Source: an uncultured Phycisphaerae bacterium (lineage in GTDB: Bacteria; Planctomycetota; Phycisphaerae; UBA1845; Fen-1342). From it: a DNA stretch of 48,048 nucleotides. The notes under the pieces are model-generated. The model did no database searches. It was given only the letters and a program-made list of their open reading frames with translations, and was not told the DNA's origin. The stretch covers positions 1-48,048 of the forward strand of contig CALGJV010000028.1 of the NCBI GenBank assembly GCA_937928595.1. Reading direction: 5' to 3'. Position 1 is the first letter of the stretch, and every line of letters begins with the position of its first letter. Both the position numbers and the translations under genes were made by a program. Of the stretch, positions 25,808 through 34,866 are shown one piece after another.

Positions 25808-26449
25808 CTACACGTGCTGGCGTGGTCGGCGGCACACGTAGACGCCGCCGGGCGGCAGGTTGAGCCAGACCATGCGGTGCTCCACCGACTCGAACAGCCG
25901 CTCGTAGAACCCGCGATAGAAGAGGGGCACGATCGTGAGTTGCACGAACACGCCGTCGGGGGCCAAGCAGGTCCGCAGCCAACGGAGCAGCCGCAGCTTG
26001 GCCCGGTGCGGCAGATTGGGCGTCGGCAGGCCGCTGATCACCACGTCGACCTGGCGCACGCCCATGCCCTGGAGCGGTGCGGCGATGCGGGTCGCATCGG
26101 CCTCGAGCAACGTGAGTTCCGGGAAACGCCGCCGCAGGACGGTGCAGAAATCCGGGTCGTTTTCGACGGCCACGAACCGGTGATGCGGGCGGATGCGATC
26201 CAGCAGGGCCTCTGTTACCGGGCCCGTGCCGGCCCCCAACTCGATGATCGTGGCCGGGCGGCTGAAATCCACCTCCCGCAGCATGCCCGCGACGAGCGCC
26301 CGGCTCGACGGCGTGGCGGCAGAAATCCCGCGGCCCTTGGCGAGGAACTTCTTCAGGAACAAGCCGCGATCCGCGAGGCGCTCCGCGCGCTGTGCGAAGG
26401 CGGTTTCCGTGCGGGGTGCGGCTGCCACCTCGGCGTTGCGTTGTCTCAA
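25808..26449 (-). CDS. SAM-dependent methyltransferase, PmtA-like phospholipid N-methyltransferase type
   Basis: 213 residues. SAM-binding motif I IIELGAGTGPVTEALL near residue 70, an acidic residue after strand beta2 (FVAVENDPDF), and VISGLPTPNLPHRAKLRLL in the position of the substrate-binding motif. The upstream FLKKFLAKGRGISAATPSSRAL matches PmtA enzymes of the Rhodobacter type, which methylate phosphatidylethanolamine to phosphatidylcholine; the KsgA/rRNA dimethylase family is the other candidate. Start TTG 26449 has GGAG 7-8 bases upstream; a GTG at 26428 is an alternative. Alone, 180 bp downstream of the OPT transporter on the same strand. Confidence 0.8.
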   Translation of the reverse strand: MRQRNAEVAAAPRTETAFAQRAERLADRGLFLKKFLAKGRGISAATPSSRALVAGMLREVDFSRPATIIELGAGTGPVTEALLDRIRPHHRFVAVENDPDFCTVLRRRFPELTLLEADATRIAAPLQGMGVRQVDVVISGLPTPNLPHRAKLRLLRWLRTCLAPDGVFVQLTIVPLFYRGFYERLFESVEHRMVWLNLPPGGVYVCRRPRQHV

Positions 26450-26628
26450 CCTGCGTCTCCACTTGGTCGAGCTGCCAGCCCGTGCCCGGCGGCGGGGTGC
26501 CGTCGCGTCGGCGGCGTCGATCCCATATCGGCGGTGTTGACCGACCGCGCCGAGAGATCATAGCGACCGGCCGGGCGCTACAGAAGCCCATGCGGGCGCT
26601 GAGGCGCAAGATTTCGGCGATACACCGC

Positions 26629-28797
26629 TCAATCGGTCGCCCGGCGACGACCGATCTCGCCGCCGACGAGCAGGAGGACGGCGACGAGCAGGCCGAAGGG
26701 AACCAGCGCGAAACTGTCTTGCTCGGCCAGGTCCGGCAGCCAGCGCGGGCCGACGGCCAGGTTGTACCAGAGGCCCAAGACGGCCGCGGTGATGCCCGCG
26801 ATCGTGCCGCCGGCGATCAGGCCGGATGAGAACAGCACACCGGGGCTCGTGTCCTCGGCGCCGGCGCCGCGCCGCAGCCCCTTGTCCACGATCCAGCGGA
26901 CGAGGCCGCCGACGAAGATCGGCGTGGAGGCCGACAACGGCAGATAGACGCCGACCGCGAACGGGAGCGAGGGGATACCGGCCAGTTCCAGGACGACCGC
27001 AATGGCGACCCCGATGAGCACGAGCGTCCAGGGCATCTTCCGCGAGAGGATGCCGTCGATGATGAACGACATCAGCGCCGCCTTGGGCGCGTCGTACTTC
27101 TGCACCGGTGTGCCGTCGTCCTGCTTCGCCAGGCGGCCGTTGACGCCCGGATCGACGAGGTAGTGGATGCGGCCCCCGTCGTCCGTGAGGTACTTGCCGG
27201 GCTCCACGCCGGGGACGTCGCCGACCTTGACATGCACCACGCGGTAGGAGTTGGAGTCGACCGCGGCATACGGACCGCCGACGCGCTGCTGCTTCTCACG
27301 GCCCGTCAGCGGCAAGACGGTGTCGGGAACGTTCTTCGAGTAGACGGTGCCGCCGTTGTTGAGCACGAGCAGCGTGGCGCCGATCACGAGCGCCGAGGTC
27401 CATGCGCCGACGAGGATGGCGAGCTGCATGGCGCGCGGCGTGCCGCCGACGAGGAAGCCGGTCTTCAGGTCCTGCGAGGTCGTGCCGCCGTTGGAGGCGG
27501 CGATGCAGACAATCCCGGCGACGGACAGGGCCGCCAGTTTGTGCAGGTCGGTCGTCCAGCTCAGCGACAGGAAGATGAGCGTCGTGAGCAACAGCGTGGC
27601 CACCGTCATGCCGCTGATCGGGTTGGACGAGGAGCCGATCTCGCCCGTCAGGCGCGACGAGACCGTGACAAACAGGAAGCCGAACACGACGATGCACACG
27701 GCGCCCACGAAGTTCATGTGGAAGATCGGCCGCGCGAGCAGGACCACCGCGACGATCGCGAGGCTGCCGAGCAGCACGACGCCGAGCGACAGATCGCGCT
27801 CCGTGCGGGCCGCGCCGCCCCGTCCGCCCGGCTGTCCGCCCGCGAGGTCGCGCAGGCCGGACCGGAGCGAGGCCGCGATGAGCGGCAGCGACTGGAACAT
27901 GCTGAGGATGCCGCCCGCGGCGACCGCGCCGGCCCCGATGTACAGGACGTAACTGTTGCGAATCTCGCCGGGGCCCATGTCGCGGATGAGCGCCGTGCCG
28001 GGGTAGAGCGGGGTGTCCAGTCCGGACCCGAAAAACAGGATCGCCGGCGTCAGCACCCAGGCGGCCAGCATGCCGCCGCCCACCATGATGCAGGAGATGC
28101 GCGTGCCGATGATGTACCCGACACCGAGCAGGTGCGGCGCGATTTCCGCCGCAAGCGTCGCGCCGGGAAACCAGCCCAGCGCCCGCTCCGGAATCTCCTT
28201 GAACAGCCGCAGCCCGGTCGCGCAGAACCAGTAGACGAAGCCCAGCCCGAACCCGCCGAACACGGTCGCGGCCGACGTGCCGCCCTTCTCACCGACGATC
28301 AGCACCTCGGCGCAGGCCGTGCCTTCGGGGTAGGCGAGCCGGCCGTGCTGCTTCACGATGAACGCGCGCCGCAGCGGGATCATCATCAGGATGCCGAGCA
28401 GGCCGCCCAGCACGGCCACGAGCGTGACCCGCAGGTAGTCCAGATCGAAGCCGAGAATCAGCAGCGCCGGCATGGTGACACCGACGCCGAAGGCGATCGA
28501 CTCGCCGGCCGAGCCGGTCGTCTGCACGATGTTGTTCTCGAGGATCGTGGCGCGCCGTCCGAGCAGTGGCGTCGCCAGGCGAAAGAGCGTGATCGCCAGC
28601 ACGGCGATCGGGATCGACGCCGAGACCGTCATGCCGACCTTCAACACGAGGTACAGCGACGACGCCCCGAAGATGATCCCGAGCAGCGCGCCGACCAGCA
28701 CCGCCGGCCACGTCAGCTCCGGCAGCACGGTCTCGGCGGGGATGTAGGGTTGATGCTCGGGCGCTCGGTTCGAGGGGGCGGACGGGGCGTGGGCCAT
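26629..28797 (-). CDS. OPT family oligopeptide/metal-chelate transporter
   Basis: 722 residues with about 14-16 hydrophobic segments. Typical OPT features: LTWPAVLVGALLGIIFGAS at the N-terminus, VGMTVSASIPIAVLA, ILENNIVQTTGSAGES, the GRLAYPEGTACAEVL motif, SNPISGMTV and SNGGTTSQDLKTGFLVGG. OPT proteins import oligopeptides or metal-siderophore/nicotianamine complexes by proton symport. Residues about 540-610 form a hydrophilic extramembrane insert (SNSYRVVHVKVGDVPG) that many bacterial members lack. ATG 28797 has CCGGAG upstream; the frame extends to 28947 only in low-complexity Arg/Pro sequence. Divergent from the DUF4159 gene 148 bp away. Confidence 0.95.
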   Translation of the reverse strand: MAHAPSAPSNRAPEHQPYIPAETVLPELTWPAVLVGALLGIIFGASSLYLVLKVGMTVSASIPIAVLAITLFRLATPLLGRRATILENNIVQTTGSAGESIAFGVGVTMPALLILGFDLDYLRVTLVAVLGGLLGILMMIPLRRAFIVKQHGRLAYPEGTACAEVLIVGEKGGTSAATVFGGFGLGFVYWFCATGLRLFKEIPERALGWFPGATLAAEIAPHLLGVGYIIGTRISCIMVGGGMLAAWVLTPAILFFGSGLDTPLYPGTALIRDMGPGEIRNSYVLYIGAGAVAAGGILSMFQSLPLIAASLRSGLRDLAGGQPGGRGGAARTERDLSLGVVLLGSLAIVAVVLLARPIFHMNFVGAVCIVVFGFLFVTVSSRLTGEIGSSSNPISGMTVATLLLTTLIFLSLSWTTDLHKLAALSVAGIVCIAASNGGTTSQDLKTGFLVGGTPRAMQLAILVGAWTSALVIGATLLVLNNGGTVYSKNVPDTVLPLTGREKQQRVGGPYAAVDSNSYRVVHVKVGDVPGVEPGKYLTDDGGRIHYLVDPGVNGRLAKQDDGTPVQKYDAPKAALMSFIIDGILSRKMPWTLVLIGVAIAVVLELAGIPSLPFAVGVYLPLSASTPIFVGGLVRWIVDKGLRRGAGAEDTSPGVLFSSGLIAGGTIAGITAAVLGLWYNLAVGPRWLPDLAEQDSFALVPFGLLVAVLLLVGGEIGRRRATD

Positions 28798-28945
28798 CGC
28801 AGGGCTCCGGGGGCCGGACGGCGGCCGGCCGGGGGCCGCGCGGCGGCGCTGGCGGGCAGTGTGCCCGGGGTGCGGCCGGGGTGCAATGGCGCGGCGCGGG
28901 CCGGGCGCGCCGGTCGGCAAAGCCCGGTCCGCTATACTGCGCGGC

Positions 28946-31192
28946 ATGGTGCGCGGCGGGTTGAATCGCGGCGGATGGGGCGGCGCTGGCGTCGGGGGCG
29001 CTGCGGCGCTCGTGATGCTGGCCGTGGCGTGGCCGGCCGCGCGGGCGGAAGTGACCAGCGCGCAGGTGCGGGAGGCGATCCAGCGCGGCGTCCGGGCGAT
29101 CCGCGCGGCGCAGGAGAGCGATGGGTCCTGGGCCGAGCACGAGTACCCCGGGGGGCTGACGGCGCTCGCGACGTTGGCGCTGCTTCAGGCCGGCACTCCG
29201 CCGGACGCCGAGCCCGTCACGGCGGCCGTGCGGTACCTGCGCACGATCGCCGACCGGCAGACGTACGTCGTGAGCCTCAAGCTCATGGTGCTGGCGCGCG
29301 TGGATGCGCGGCAGTACCGAGCGGACATCCAGGCGGCCGCCGACTGGCTGATGAAGGCGCAGGGGCCGGGGGGGCTGTGGAATTACACGTCCCTCACGGA
29401 CCGGTTCGACCATTCGAACTCGCAGTTCGCGCTGCTGGGGCTGCACGCGGCGGCGCAGGCGGGCATCAAGATCCCGCCGCGCGTCTGGCAGGCGGCCCAG
29501 CAGGGCGTGCTGAGTACGCAGCAGCCGGACGGCGGCTGGACGTACCAGGCCCGTGGCACGAGTACGGGCAGCATGACCGCGGCCAATGTGGCGAACCTGT
29601 TCATCTTCGGCCTGCGCCTCCAGCAAGGTCGGGAGAAAGGCTTCGCCAACGGCGCCGCGCCGGGCTGCGGGCGGTACCGGGCGCATCGCGAGCTCGCCCG
29701 CGGGCTCACATGGCTCGGGCGCAACTTTCGGGCCGAGGTCAACCCGGGCGGCGGCGCGTTTACGCACTACTGGCTGTATGCGGCCGAGCGCTGCGGCGTG
29801 TTCTCGGGGCAGCGGTTGTTCGGCTCGCGCGACTGGTACCGCGCGGGCGCGGAGCACCTCGTGCGAACGCAGGGGCGCGACGGGCGGTGGGGCACGTACC
29901 TGCCGGATACGTGCTTCGCCGTGCTGTTTCTCGCCAAGGGCCGCCAGCCGCTGCTCGTGCAGAAGCTCCAGTGGTCGGCCGACGATGCCTGGACGCCGGA
30001 CCGGTACGACCTGGCGCACCTGACGGCCTACATCGACACGGCGCTCGGCGAGCCGGTGGCGTGGCAGACGGTCCCGTTCGACGCGCCGCTGGAGGACTGG
30101 CTCGCAGCGCCGCTGCTGTTCGTGCACGGTCACAGGTTTCCCGAGTGGAACTCCACGCAGCGGGCCAAGGTTCGCAGCTACGTGGAGCAGGGCGGAACGG
30201 TGCTGTTCGAAGCGTGCTGTAGCCAGGAAGCCTTTCGGCGCGGGTTCGAGCAGTTCGCGGCCGAGACGTTCCCGGAGGTGCCGTTGCGGACGCTCGGCGA
30301 CGACCACGCCGTGTACCGGGTGCTGCACGAGGTGGCGCCGTACGGACTGATGGGCATCGACTTCGCCTGCCGGACAAGCGTGCTGTTCGCCCCGCAAGAC
30401 CTGTCGTGCCTCTGGGAACAGGCCGATATTCCCCGGCTCAGCAAGCAGGCCTTCAAGATCGGCGCGAACATCGCGGCCTACGCCGTCGGCCGGCGACCGC
30501 TGCGGGACCGGCTCGACGCGATCGTCGTGCCGCCGCGGCCTCAAGCGGCCGTGCCCGCCCCCGCCGGTCCGGCCCCAGCGGGCGCGCTCGAGCTGGCGCA
30601 GCTCGTGTACGACGGAGATTGGCGACCGTTCCCCGGGGCGCTGGTGGGGCTGGCGGAGTTCCTCCGCGACCGCGCGCGCGTGGATGTGGTCACGCGTTAT
30701 CGAACGGTCCGGGCGGACGAACCGACGCTGTACCTGAGCCCGGTGCTGTACCTGGCGGGGCACTACTCCTTCGAACTGACGGAGTCTGAGCGCGCCGCGC
30801 TCCGCGATCACCTGCGCCGCGGCGGGTTTCTGATCGCCGACGCGTGTTGCGGGACGGAACCGTTCGACACGGCACTGCGCCGCCTGCTCGAGCAGATGTT
30901 CCCGGAGGCGAAGCTGGAGCGGCTGCTGCCGGATCACCCCATTTTCGCGGGCCGGCCGGGGTTCGCCGTGACGCCCGTGCGGTATACGCCGGATGTGGAG
31001 CGAGCGCGGCCGGGGCTGACGGTGCCGGAGCTGTGGGGGTTGCGCGTGGATGGACGGCTGGCGGTGGTGTACAGCCCGTACAGCCTGGGGTGCGGGCTGG
31101 CGGGGCCGGCGTTTGACGGGTGCTGGGGGCTGGTGCGGGAGGACGCGCAGCGCCTGGCGGCGAACATCGTGCTCTACGCCCTGTCGCACTGA
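28946..31192 (+). CDS. Secreted terpene-cyclase-like repeat protein with two DUF4159 domains
   Basis: 748 residues. Signal peptide about residues 1-31 (AALVMLAVAWPAARA). Residues about 38-345 are an alpha-alpha barrel of prenyltransferase/squalene-oxidase type with QESDGSW, QQPDGGW and QGRDGRW turns, the hallmark of squalene-hopene-cyclase-like repeats. Two DUF4159 copies follow at about 375-525 and 555-745; each has an H/W core (LFVHGHRFPEWN, LYLAGHYSFELT), a Gly-Gly-x-hydrophobic turn (RSYVEQGGTVLFEACC, LRRGGFLIADACC) and a -P-DH- segment (LGDDHAVYR, LLPDHPIFAG). This repeat-plus-DUF4159 design is frequent in planctomycetes but its function is unknown; the duplicated DUF4159 is notable. A TATACT -10 lies 8 bases before the ATG at 28933-28938 without a clear -35. 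Confidence 0.85.
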   Translation: MVRGGLNRGGWGGAGVGGAAALVMLAVAWPAARAEVTSAQVREAIQRGVRAIRAAQESDGSWAEHEYPGGLTALATLALLQAGTPPDAEPVTAAVRYLRTIADRQTYVVSLKLMVLARVDARQYRADIQAAADWLMKAQGPGGLWNYTSLTDRFDHSNSQFALLGLHAAAQAGIKIPPRVWQAAQQGVLSTQQPDGGWTYQARGTSTGSMTAANVANLFIFGLRLQQGREKGFANGAAPGCGRYRAHRELARGLTWLGRNFRAEVNPGGGAFTHYWLYAAERCGVFSGQRLFGSRDWYRAGAEHLVRTQGRDGRWGTYLPDTCFAVLFLAKGRQPLLVQKLQWSADDAWTPDRYDLAHLTAYIDTALGEPVAWQTVPFDAPLEDWLAAPLLFVHGHRFPEWNSTQRAKVRSYVEQGGTVLFEACCSQEAFRRGFEQFAAETFPEVPLRTLGDDHAVYRVLHEVAPYGLMGIDFACRTSVLFAPQDLSCLWEQADIPRLSKQAFKIGANIAAYAVGRRPLRDRLDAIVVPPRPQAAVPAPAGPAPAGALELAQLVYDGDWRPFPGALVGLAEFLRDRARVDVVTRYRTVRADEPTLYLSPVLYLAGHYSFELTESERAALRDHLRRGGFLIADACCGTEPFDTALRRLLEQMFPEAKLERLLPDHPIFAGRPGFAVTPVRYTPDVERARPGLTVPELWGLRVDGRLAVVYSPYSLGCGLAGPAFDGCWGLVREDAQRLAANIVLYALSH

Positions 31193-31205
31193 GACCGGAT
31201 GGGCC

Positions 31206-31235
31206 CCGGGCGGCCGGCTCCGCCGGCGGGCCCGG
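31206..31235. terminator. Bidirectional terminator hairpin
   Basis: 31206-31218 pairs with 31222-31235 (12 bp with one bulge) around a TCC loop. It lies between the DUF4159 stop and the convergent Mrp stop. No U-run on either side, so it may also only mark the transcript ends. Confidence 0.6.
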
Positions 31236-31255
31236 AGCGGCCGGTGACGCTCCGG

Positions 31256-32110
31256 CTACGTGATTTCTAGCGTCGGCAGCCGCGCGCCCTGCGCCGCCTG
31301 TTGCTGCACCTGCTCCGCGAGATGTCCGATAAACTCCTCGAGCGTGGCGAGGACAGAAGGTTCGACCTCGGTAAAGTTGGCCAGCGGCCGGCCCATGTCG
31401 CCGTGGCGGCGCAGCGCGATGTTCAGCGGTATGCTGCCCAAGAATGGGACGCCCAGCTCCTGGGCGGCCTTGTGCGCGCCGCCGTGGCTGAAGATCTCGT
31501 CCCGGTGGCCGCAGTGCGGGCAGACGTAGTAGCTCATGTTCTCGACGATGCCGAGCGGCTCGACGCCGAGCTTCTGGTACATCCGCAGCGCCCGGACCGC
31601 ATCCAGCAGGGCAACATCCTGCGGCGTGCACACAACGACCGCGCCGGTGAGCGGGATCGTCTGCGCGAGCGTCAGGGGAATGTCACCCGTGCCCGGCGGC
31701 AGGTCCACGATCAGGTAATCCAGCGGGGCCCACTGTCCGCGATCGAGGAACTCCTTCACGTACTTCTGCGCCATCGGTCCGCGCCACACGACCGCGTCGT
31801 TGGGCGACACGATGTGCCCCATGCTGATCAGCTTGATGCCGTGGAACTCGGGCGGAATGATCCGGCCGTCGGGGCCCAGATCGGGCTGGAGATCCTCCGT
31901 GCCGGTGAGTTTCGGCAGGGACGGCCCGTATACGTCGGCGTCGAGCAGCCCGACCTTGTGCCCGCGACGCATCAGTCCGACCGCGGCCAGCACGGCCACG
32001 GTGCTCTTGCCGACGCCGCCCTTGCCGGCGCCGACGGCGATGACGTGCTGCACCCCCGGCAGCGAGGTTGTCGCGAATGGGCTGCCACCCTGCGGTCCGG
32101 CCTCTGCCAT
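31256..32110 (-). CDS. Mrp/ApbC-type iron-sulfur cluster carrier ATPase
   Basis: 284 residues. P-loop with the deviant Walker A GKGGVGKST at about 29-37 and the Mrp-specific C197-x-x-C200 in YVCPHCGHRDEIF, which with a second subunit holds a [4Fe-4S] cluster. Other family blocks are DADVYGPSLPKL, VWRGPMAQK, VDLPPGTGD and IPLNIALRRHGD. It carries Fe-S clusters to target proteins in the cytoplasm and hydrolyses ATP. The N-terminal MIP18/DUF59 domain of many Mrp proteins is absent. ATG 32110 has GGAG 8 bases upstream; the frame upstream to 32152 is not family-like. Confidence 0.95.
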   Translation of the reverse strand: MAEAGPQGGSPFATTSLPGVQHVIAVGAGKGGVGKSTVAVLAAVGLMRRGHKVGLLDADVYGPSLPKLTGTEDLQPDLGPDGRIIPPEFHGIKLISMGHIVSPNDAVVWRGPMAQKYVKEFLDRGQWAPLDYLIVDLPPGTGDIPLTLAQTIPLTGAVVVCTPQDVALLDAVRALRMYQKLGVEPLGIVENMSYYVCPHCGHRDEIFSHGGAHKAAQELGVPFLGSIPLNIALRRHGDMGRPLANFTEVEPSVLATLEEFIGHLAEQVQQQAAQGARLPTLEIT

Positions 32111-32334
32111 GATTGCACTCCAGCCACCGCGCCCCGGCGACGGCCACAGCACGGTACGGGACGATAGCGGTGCGGCCCGCGCTTTGCCACCGTCGCGGGG
32201 CCGGGGTGGCCATTCCGCGGCTCCGGGGCCTCGGGCGGTGGTCGGGCGGGGCTTCGCGCGTGGCGGGGCTGCGGCCTATGCTACGACCTGCGAGCCGGTG
32301 TCCGGCGGGGGCGGCTTGGCGAAGGGCGGCGACG

Positions 32335-32811
32335 ATGTCCGATACGGCGGTGCAGGATCTCTATCCCGATGATCTGGCCCACTGCTACGGCTGCGGGCGG
32401 CTGAACGAGCACGGATTGCACATCCGCAGCCGCTGGGACGGCGACGAGACAGTGGCCGTGCTCACGCCGCGGCCGTGGCACACGGCGATCCCGGGGTACG
32501 TGTACGGCGGGCTGATCGCGTCGCTGGTGGACTGCCACGGCACGGGCTCGGCGGCGTTGGCCGCGTACCGCGCGGAGGGGCGCGAGCCGGGGACGGCGCC
32601 CCCCCTGCGGTTCGTCACGGCGGCGCTGCACGTGGACTACCTGCGGCCGACGCCGCTGGGGGCGCCGCTGGAGGCGCGGGGGCGCATCGCCGAGGTCAAG
32701 CCCCGGAAAGTGGTCGTGGAATTGACAGTGCGAGTGGACGGCGCGGAGTGTGCGCGGGGGACGGTCGTCGCGGTGCGCATGCCGGAAAGCATGGCGAGCA
32801 AGGCGGGCTAG
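32335..32811 (+). CDS. Hotdog-fold thioesterase, PaaI/THEM4-like
   Basis: 158 residues. The Zn-finger-like start AHCYGCGRLNEHGLHIRSRW and the hotdog core GYVYGGLIASLVDCHGTGSA, FVTAALHVDYLRPTPLGAPLEARGRI and VELTVRVDGAECARGTV are typical of PaaI/THEM4-type acyl-CoA thioesterases; the Asp in LVDCHG is the usual catalytic position. The substrate is not evident. Start ATG 32335 is weakly supported by AAGGGCGG; the open frame upstream to 32113 is low-complexity Arg/Gly. A TATGCT at 32277-32282 may be a -10. It is convergent with the GT4 gene of the sugar operon, 7 bp away. Confidence 0.85.
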   Translation: MSDTAVQDLYPDDLAHCYGCGRLNEHGLHIRSRWDGDETVAVLTPRPWHTAIPGYVYGGLIASLVDCHGTGSAALAAYRAEGREPGTAPPLRFVTAALHVDYLRPTPLGAPLEARGRIAEVKPRKVVVELTVRVDGAECARGTVVAVRMPESMASKAG

Positions 32812-32818
32812 CGCGCGG

Positions 32819-34012
32819 TCAGGGCGGGGGCCGGCCGGGGGCGCGGCGTTCCCGCCCGGAGTGCCGGGGGCTCAGCAGCTCCGCGTAGAGCGCCATTAGC
32901 TCGCGGGCGTGCCGTGCCATAGACAGCGTTTCGCGGAGCTGCGGCGCGGCTTCCGCGCACGTCCGGCGGAGCTCCGGGGCCAACGCCTCCGTGAGCGCTG
33001 CCGCCAGCGCGGCTGCGTCGTCCGGTTCGGCCACCACCCGTCCGCAACCGGTCGGCTGTACGACCTCGGCGGCCCCGTTGTAGCGGGTCGTGACTACCGG
33101 CAGCCCGGCGCCGAGCGCCTCGAGCACCACGCGGCTGCACGGGTCGTACCAGGTCGGATGCGCGAGCACGTCGGCGGCCGCGTACCATTCCCGCACCGGG
33201 GTGTCGACACCCACGAACCGCACACGCTCCGCGACGCCCAAACGGGCGGCGCGGGCCGCGTAGCGCTCGGAGCGGTCGCGGCCGGCCACCACCAGCAAGC
33301 CCGGCACGTGGGGCAGCGCCCGCAGCAGCTCCCGAAGCCCCTTCAGCGCGAAGTTGTGCGCGACGAACAGCAGCAGCGGGGACCCCGCGTGGAGCCCCAG
33401 GCGGGCCCGCAGCGCCGCTCGGGCGGCGGCGGCCTCGTCCGGCGGCAGCGGCGTGAAGTCCACCCCGTTGAAGACCACGCGGATGCGGTCCGCGGACAGG
33501 CCGTACTGCACCTCGACCTGCCGCCGCACATAGTGCGACAGCGCGGCGACGGTGACGCGCCCGGCGTGGCGCGTCAGGAGCCGGCGCTCGAGCCGAGCCA
33601 GGAACCGCTGACGCACGTTGAAGCGCCGCCCGAGCCGCTTCAGCTCACGCAGGATCGGCGAGCGGACGCGGGCCAGCGTCCGCGCGACCGTTTCCACGTA
33701 CGTCCCGCCGCGCGGCTGGTAGACCGTCGCCGCGAGGCTGGGCACGACGGCGTGCACAACGTCGTAGCGCCCCGCGTTGCGTAGCCGCTGCACGCGCTGA
33801 AGGTAGCGGTAGGTGCGCAGCGCCCGCGTCGCCCCCGGCGCGGGGATCGGGTGCCACGTCAGCTCCGGGGCGGCAGTCGGGTCGGCCCCCGCGGCACAGG
33901 CCAGATGCACGTCAAGCCCCAGCGCCGCGAGGTGGCGGGCCATTTCGAGCGTCGAGGTCTCTGCTCCGCCGCGGCCGGCGTCCACGTGCTCCTGCACAAT
34001 GAGGACCTTCAT
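32819..34012 (-). CDS. Glycosyltransferase family 4, last gene of the envelope-sugar operon
   Basis: 397 residues. MKVLIVQEHVDAGRGGAETSTL opens a GT-B enzyme, with GVDFTPLPPDE, LLLFVAHNFALKGLRELL, VVAGRDRSERY, and the C-terminal donor site YDPCSRVVLEALGAGLPVVTT, in which the E-x7-E of GT4 is partly replaced (P and V). Donor and acceptor are unknown; a LPS or lipooligosaccharide core sugar is likely from the context. SD GGAGGG lies 8 bases before ATG. The start overlaps the stop of the upstream kinase by 4 bases (ATGA), so translation is coupled. It ends 7 bp from the convergent thioesterase gene. Confidence 0.93.
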   Translation of the reverse strand: MKVLIVQEHVDAGRGGAETSTLEMARHLAALGLDVHLACAAGADPTAAPELTWHPIPAPGATRALRTYRYLQRVQRLRNAGRYDVVHAVVPSLAATVYQPRGGTYVETVARTLARVRSPILRELKRLGRRFNVRQRFLARLERRLLTRHAGRVTVAALSHYVRRQVEVQYGLSADRIRVVFNGVDFTPLPPDEAAAARAALRARLGLHAGSPLLLFVAHNFALKGLRELLRALPHVPGLLVVAGRDRSERYAARAARLGVAERVRFVGVDTPVREWYAAADVLAHPTWYDPCSRVVLEALGAGLPVVTTRYNGAAEVVQPTGCGRVVAEPDDAAALAAALTEALAPELRRTCAEAAPQLRETLSMARHARELMALYAELLSPRHSGRERRAPGRPPP

Positions 34013-34866
34013 CCGCGGGCCCTCCGCCGGGCGACCTGCCGCACGATCCGCGCGCTGCGTGCGGCGATCCGCCGGGCATACCAGCGCGTCCGCGGCGCAT
34101 CGGCCGGCAGTCCGAGATACGCCGCCAGGAAGCGCAGCCGATCGGTGCGGGTTACGCCAAGCGGCGGGGCCGACGAATCGAGCTGCGCGAGGTCTTTGAG
34201 GAGCCAGCGCGTCCGCCGCCAGCGGGGGCGGTGCGTACGGGCCAGGTCGATCAGCGTGAACCGCGGCGGGTTCGCCGCGGTCGGGTCGAGCACGGCGAAC
34301 ACGTGGCATAGGTACAGGTCGCGGTGACATGTGCCGGTCTGGTGGAACGCCGACACGAACCGGGCCAGACTGCGCGCCACTGCGTGCCGCGCCCGGCCGC
34401 GCGTCAGCGGCGCGCGGGCCGCGACCGCCGCCGCCCACGCGCGGTCCAGCGCGTCGCCCGCCACGGCCGGAAAGAGCACGGCGCTGCGGCATTCCCACCC
34501 CGCCCGCAGCTCCTCGGCCAGAGCGACCGCCCGCGCCGCCGGCACGCTGCGGCGCGCGAGGTCTTCACCCTGCCACCACTCCCACCAGGCCCGGCTGTGG
34601 CCGCGGACCTGACGCCAGCAGCGGTCCCATTGGGCGCGCCACGGCGTGCGCAGATAGCGTTTCAGGTACAGCACCGCGGCCGGCGAGCCCGGAAGCGTCC
34701 AGCGCCAGCGCTCGCGGCCGCCGAGCCCCGGCTTCGTCAGCGGCTCCCACTGCCCGGCGAGGTCCCCCGCATCGGGCGGACCCGCCAGCAGGCGTGCCGC
34801 GTCCGTGAGGCCCGCGGTGCCGAGCCGCTCCGTCCAGTCGGGCGCGATCCACGCAGTGCGCGTCAC
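34009..34866 (-). CDS. WaaP/InaA-type lipopolysaccharide core kinase
   Basis: 285 residues of the eukaryotic-like kinase fold. Visible residues: the ATP-lysine candidate in VLYLKRYLR near residue 68, the catalytic loop HRDLYLCHVFAV (matching E. coli WaaP HRDCYICH), and the DFG-equivalent LIDLART. WaaP phosphorylates a heptose of the LPS inner core at the inner membrane. The Trp-rich stretch SRAWWEWWQGEDL lies in the N-terminal half. Start is GTG with GGAGG about 10 bases upstream and a 4-base overlap (GTGA) with the previous gene. It is the canonical kinase of the pair; its neighbour has a changed catalytic residue. Confidence 0.88.
   Translation of the reverse strand: MTRTAWIAPDWTERLGTAGLTDAARLLAGPPDAGDLAGQWEPLTKPGLGGRERWRWTLPGSPAAVLYLKRYLRTPWRAQWDRCWRQVRGHSRAWWEWWQGEDLARRSVPAARAVALAEELRAGWECRSAVLFPAVAGDALDRAWAAAVAARAPLTRGRARHAVARSLARFVSAFHQTGTCHRDLYLCHVFAVLDPTAANPPRFTLIDLARTHRPRWRRTRWLLKDLAQLDSSAPPLGVTRTDRLRFLAAYLGLPADAPRTRWYARRIAARSARIVRQVARRRARG

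Noticed and set aside
27163-31189. Very long antisense frames (about 1000 codons) over the OPT and DUF4159 genes
   Set aside because: They consist of Arg/Ala/Gly/His-rich sequence opposite genes with strong family motifs, as expected in 70% GC DNA.
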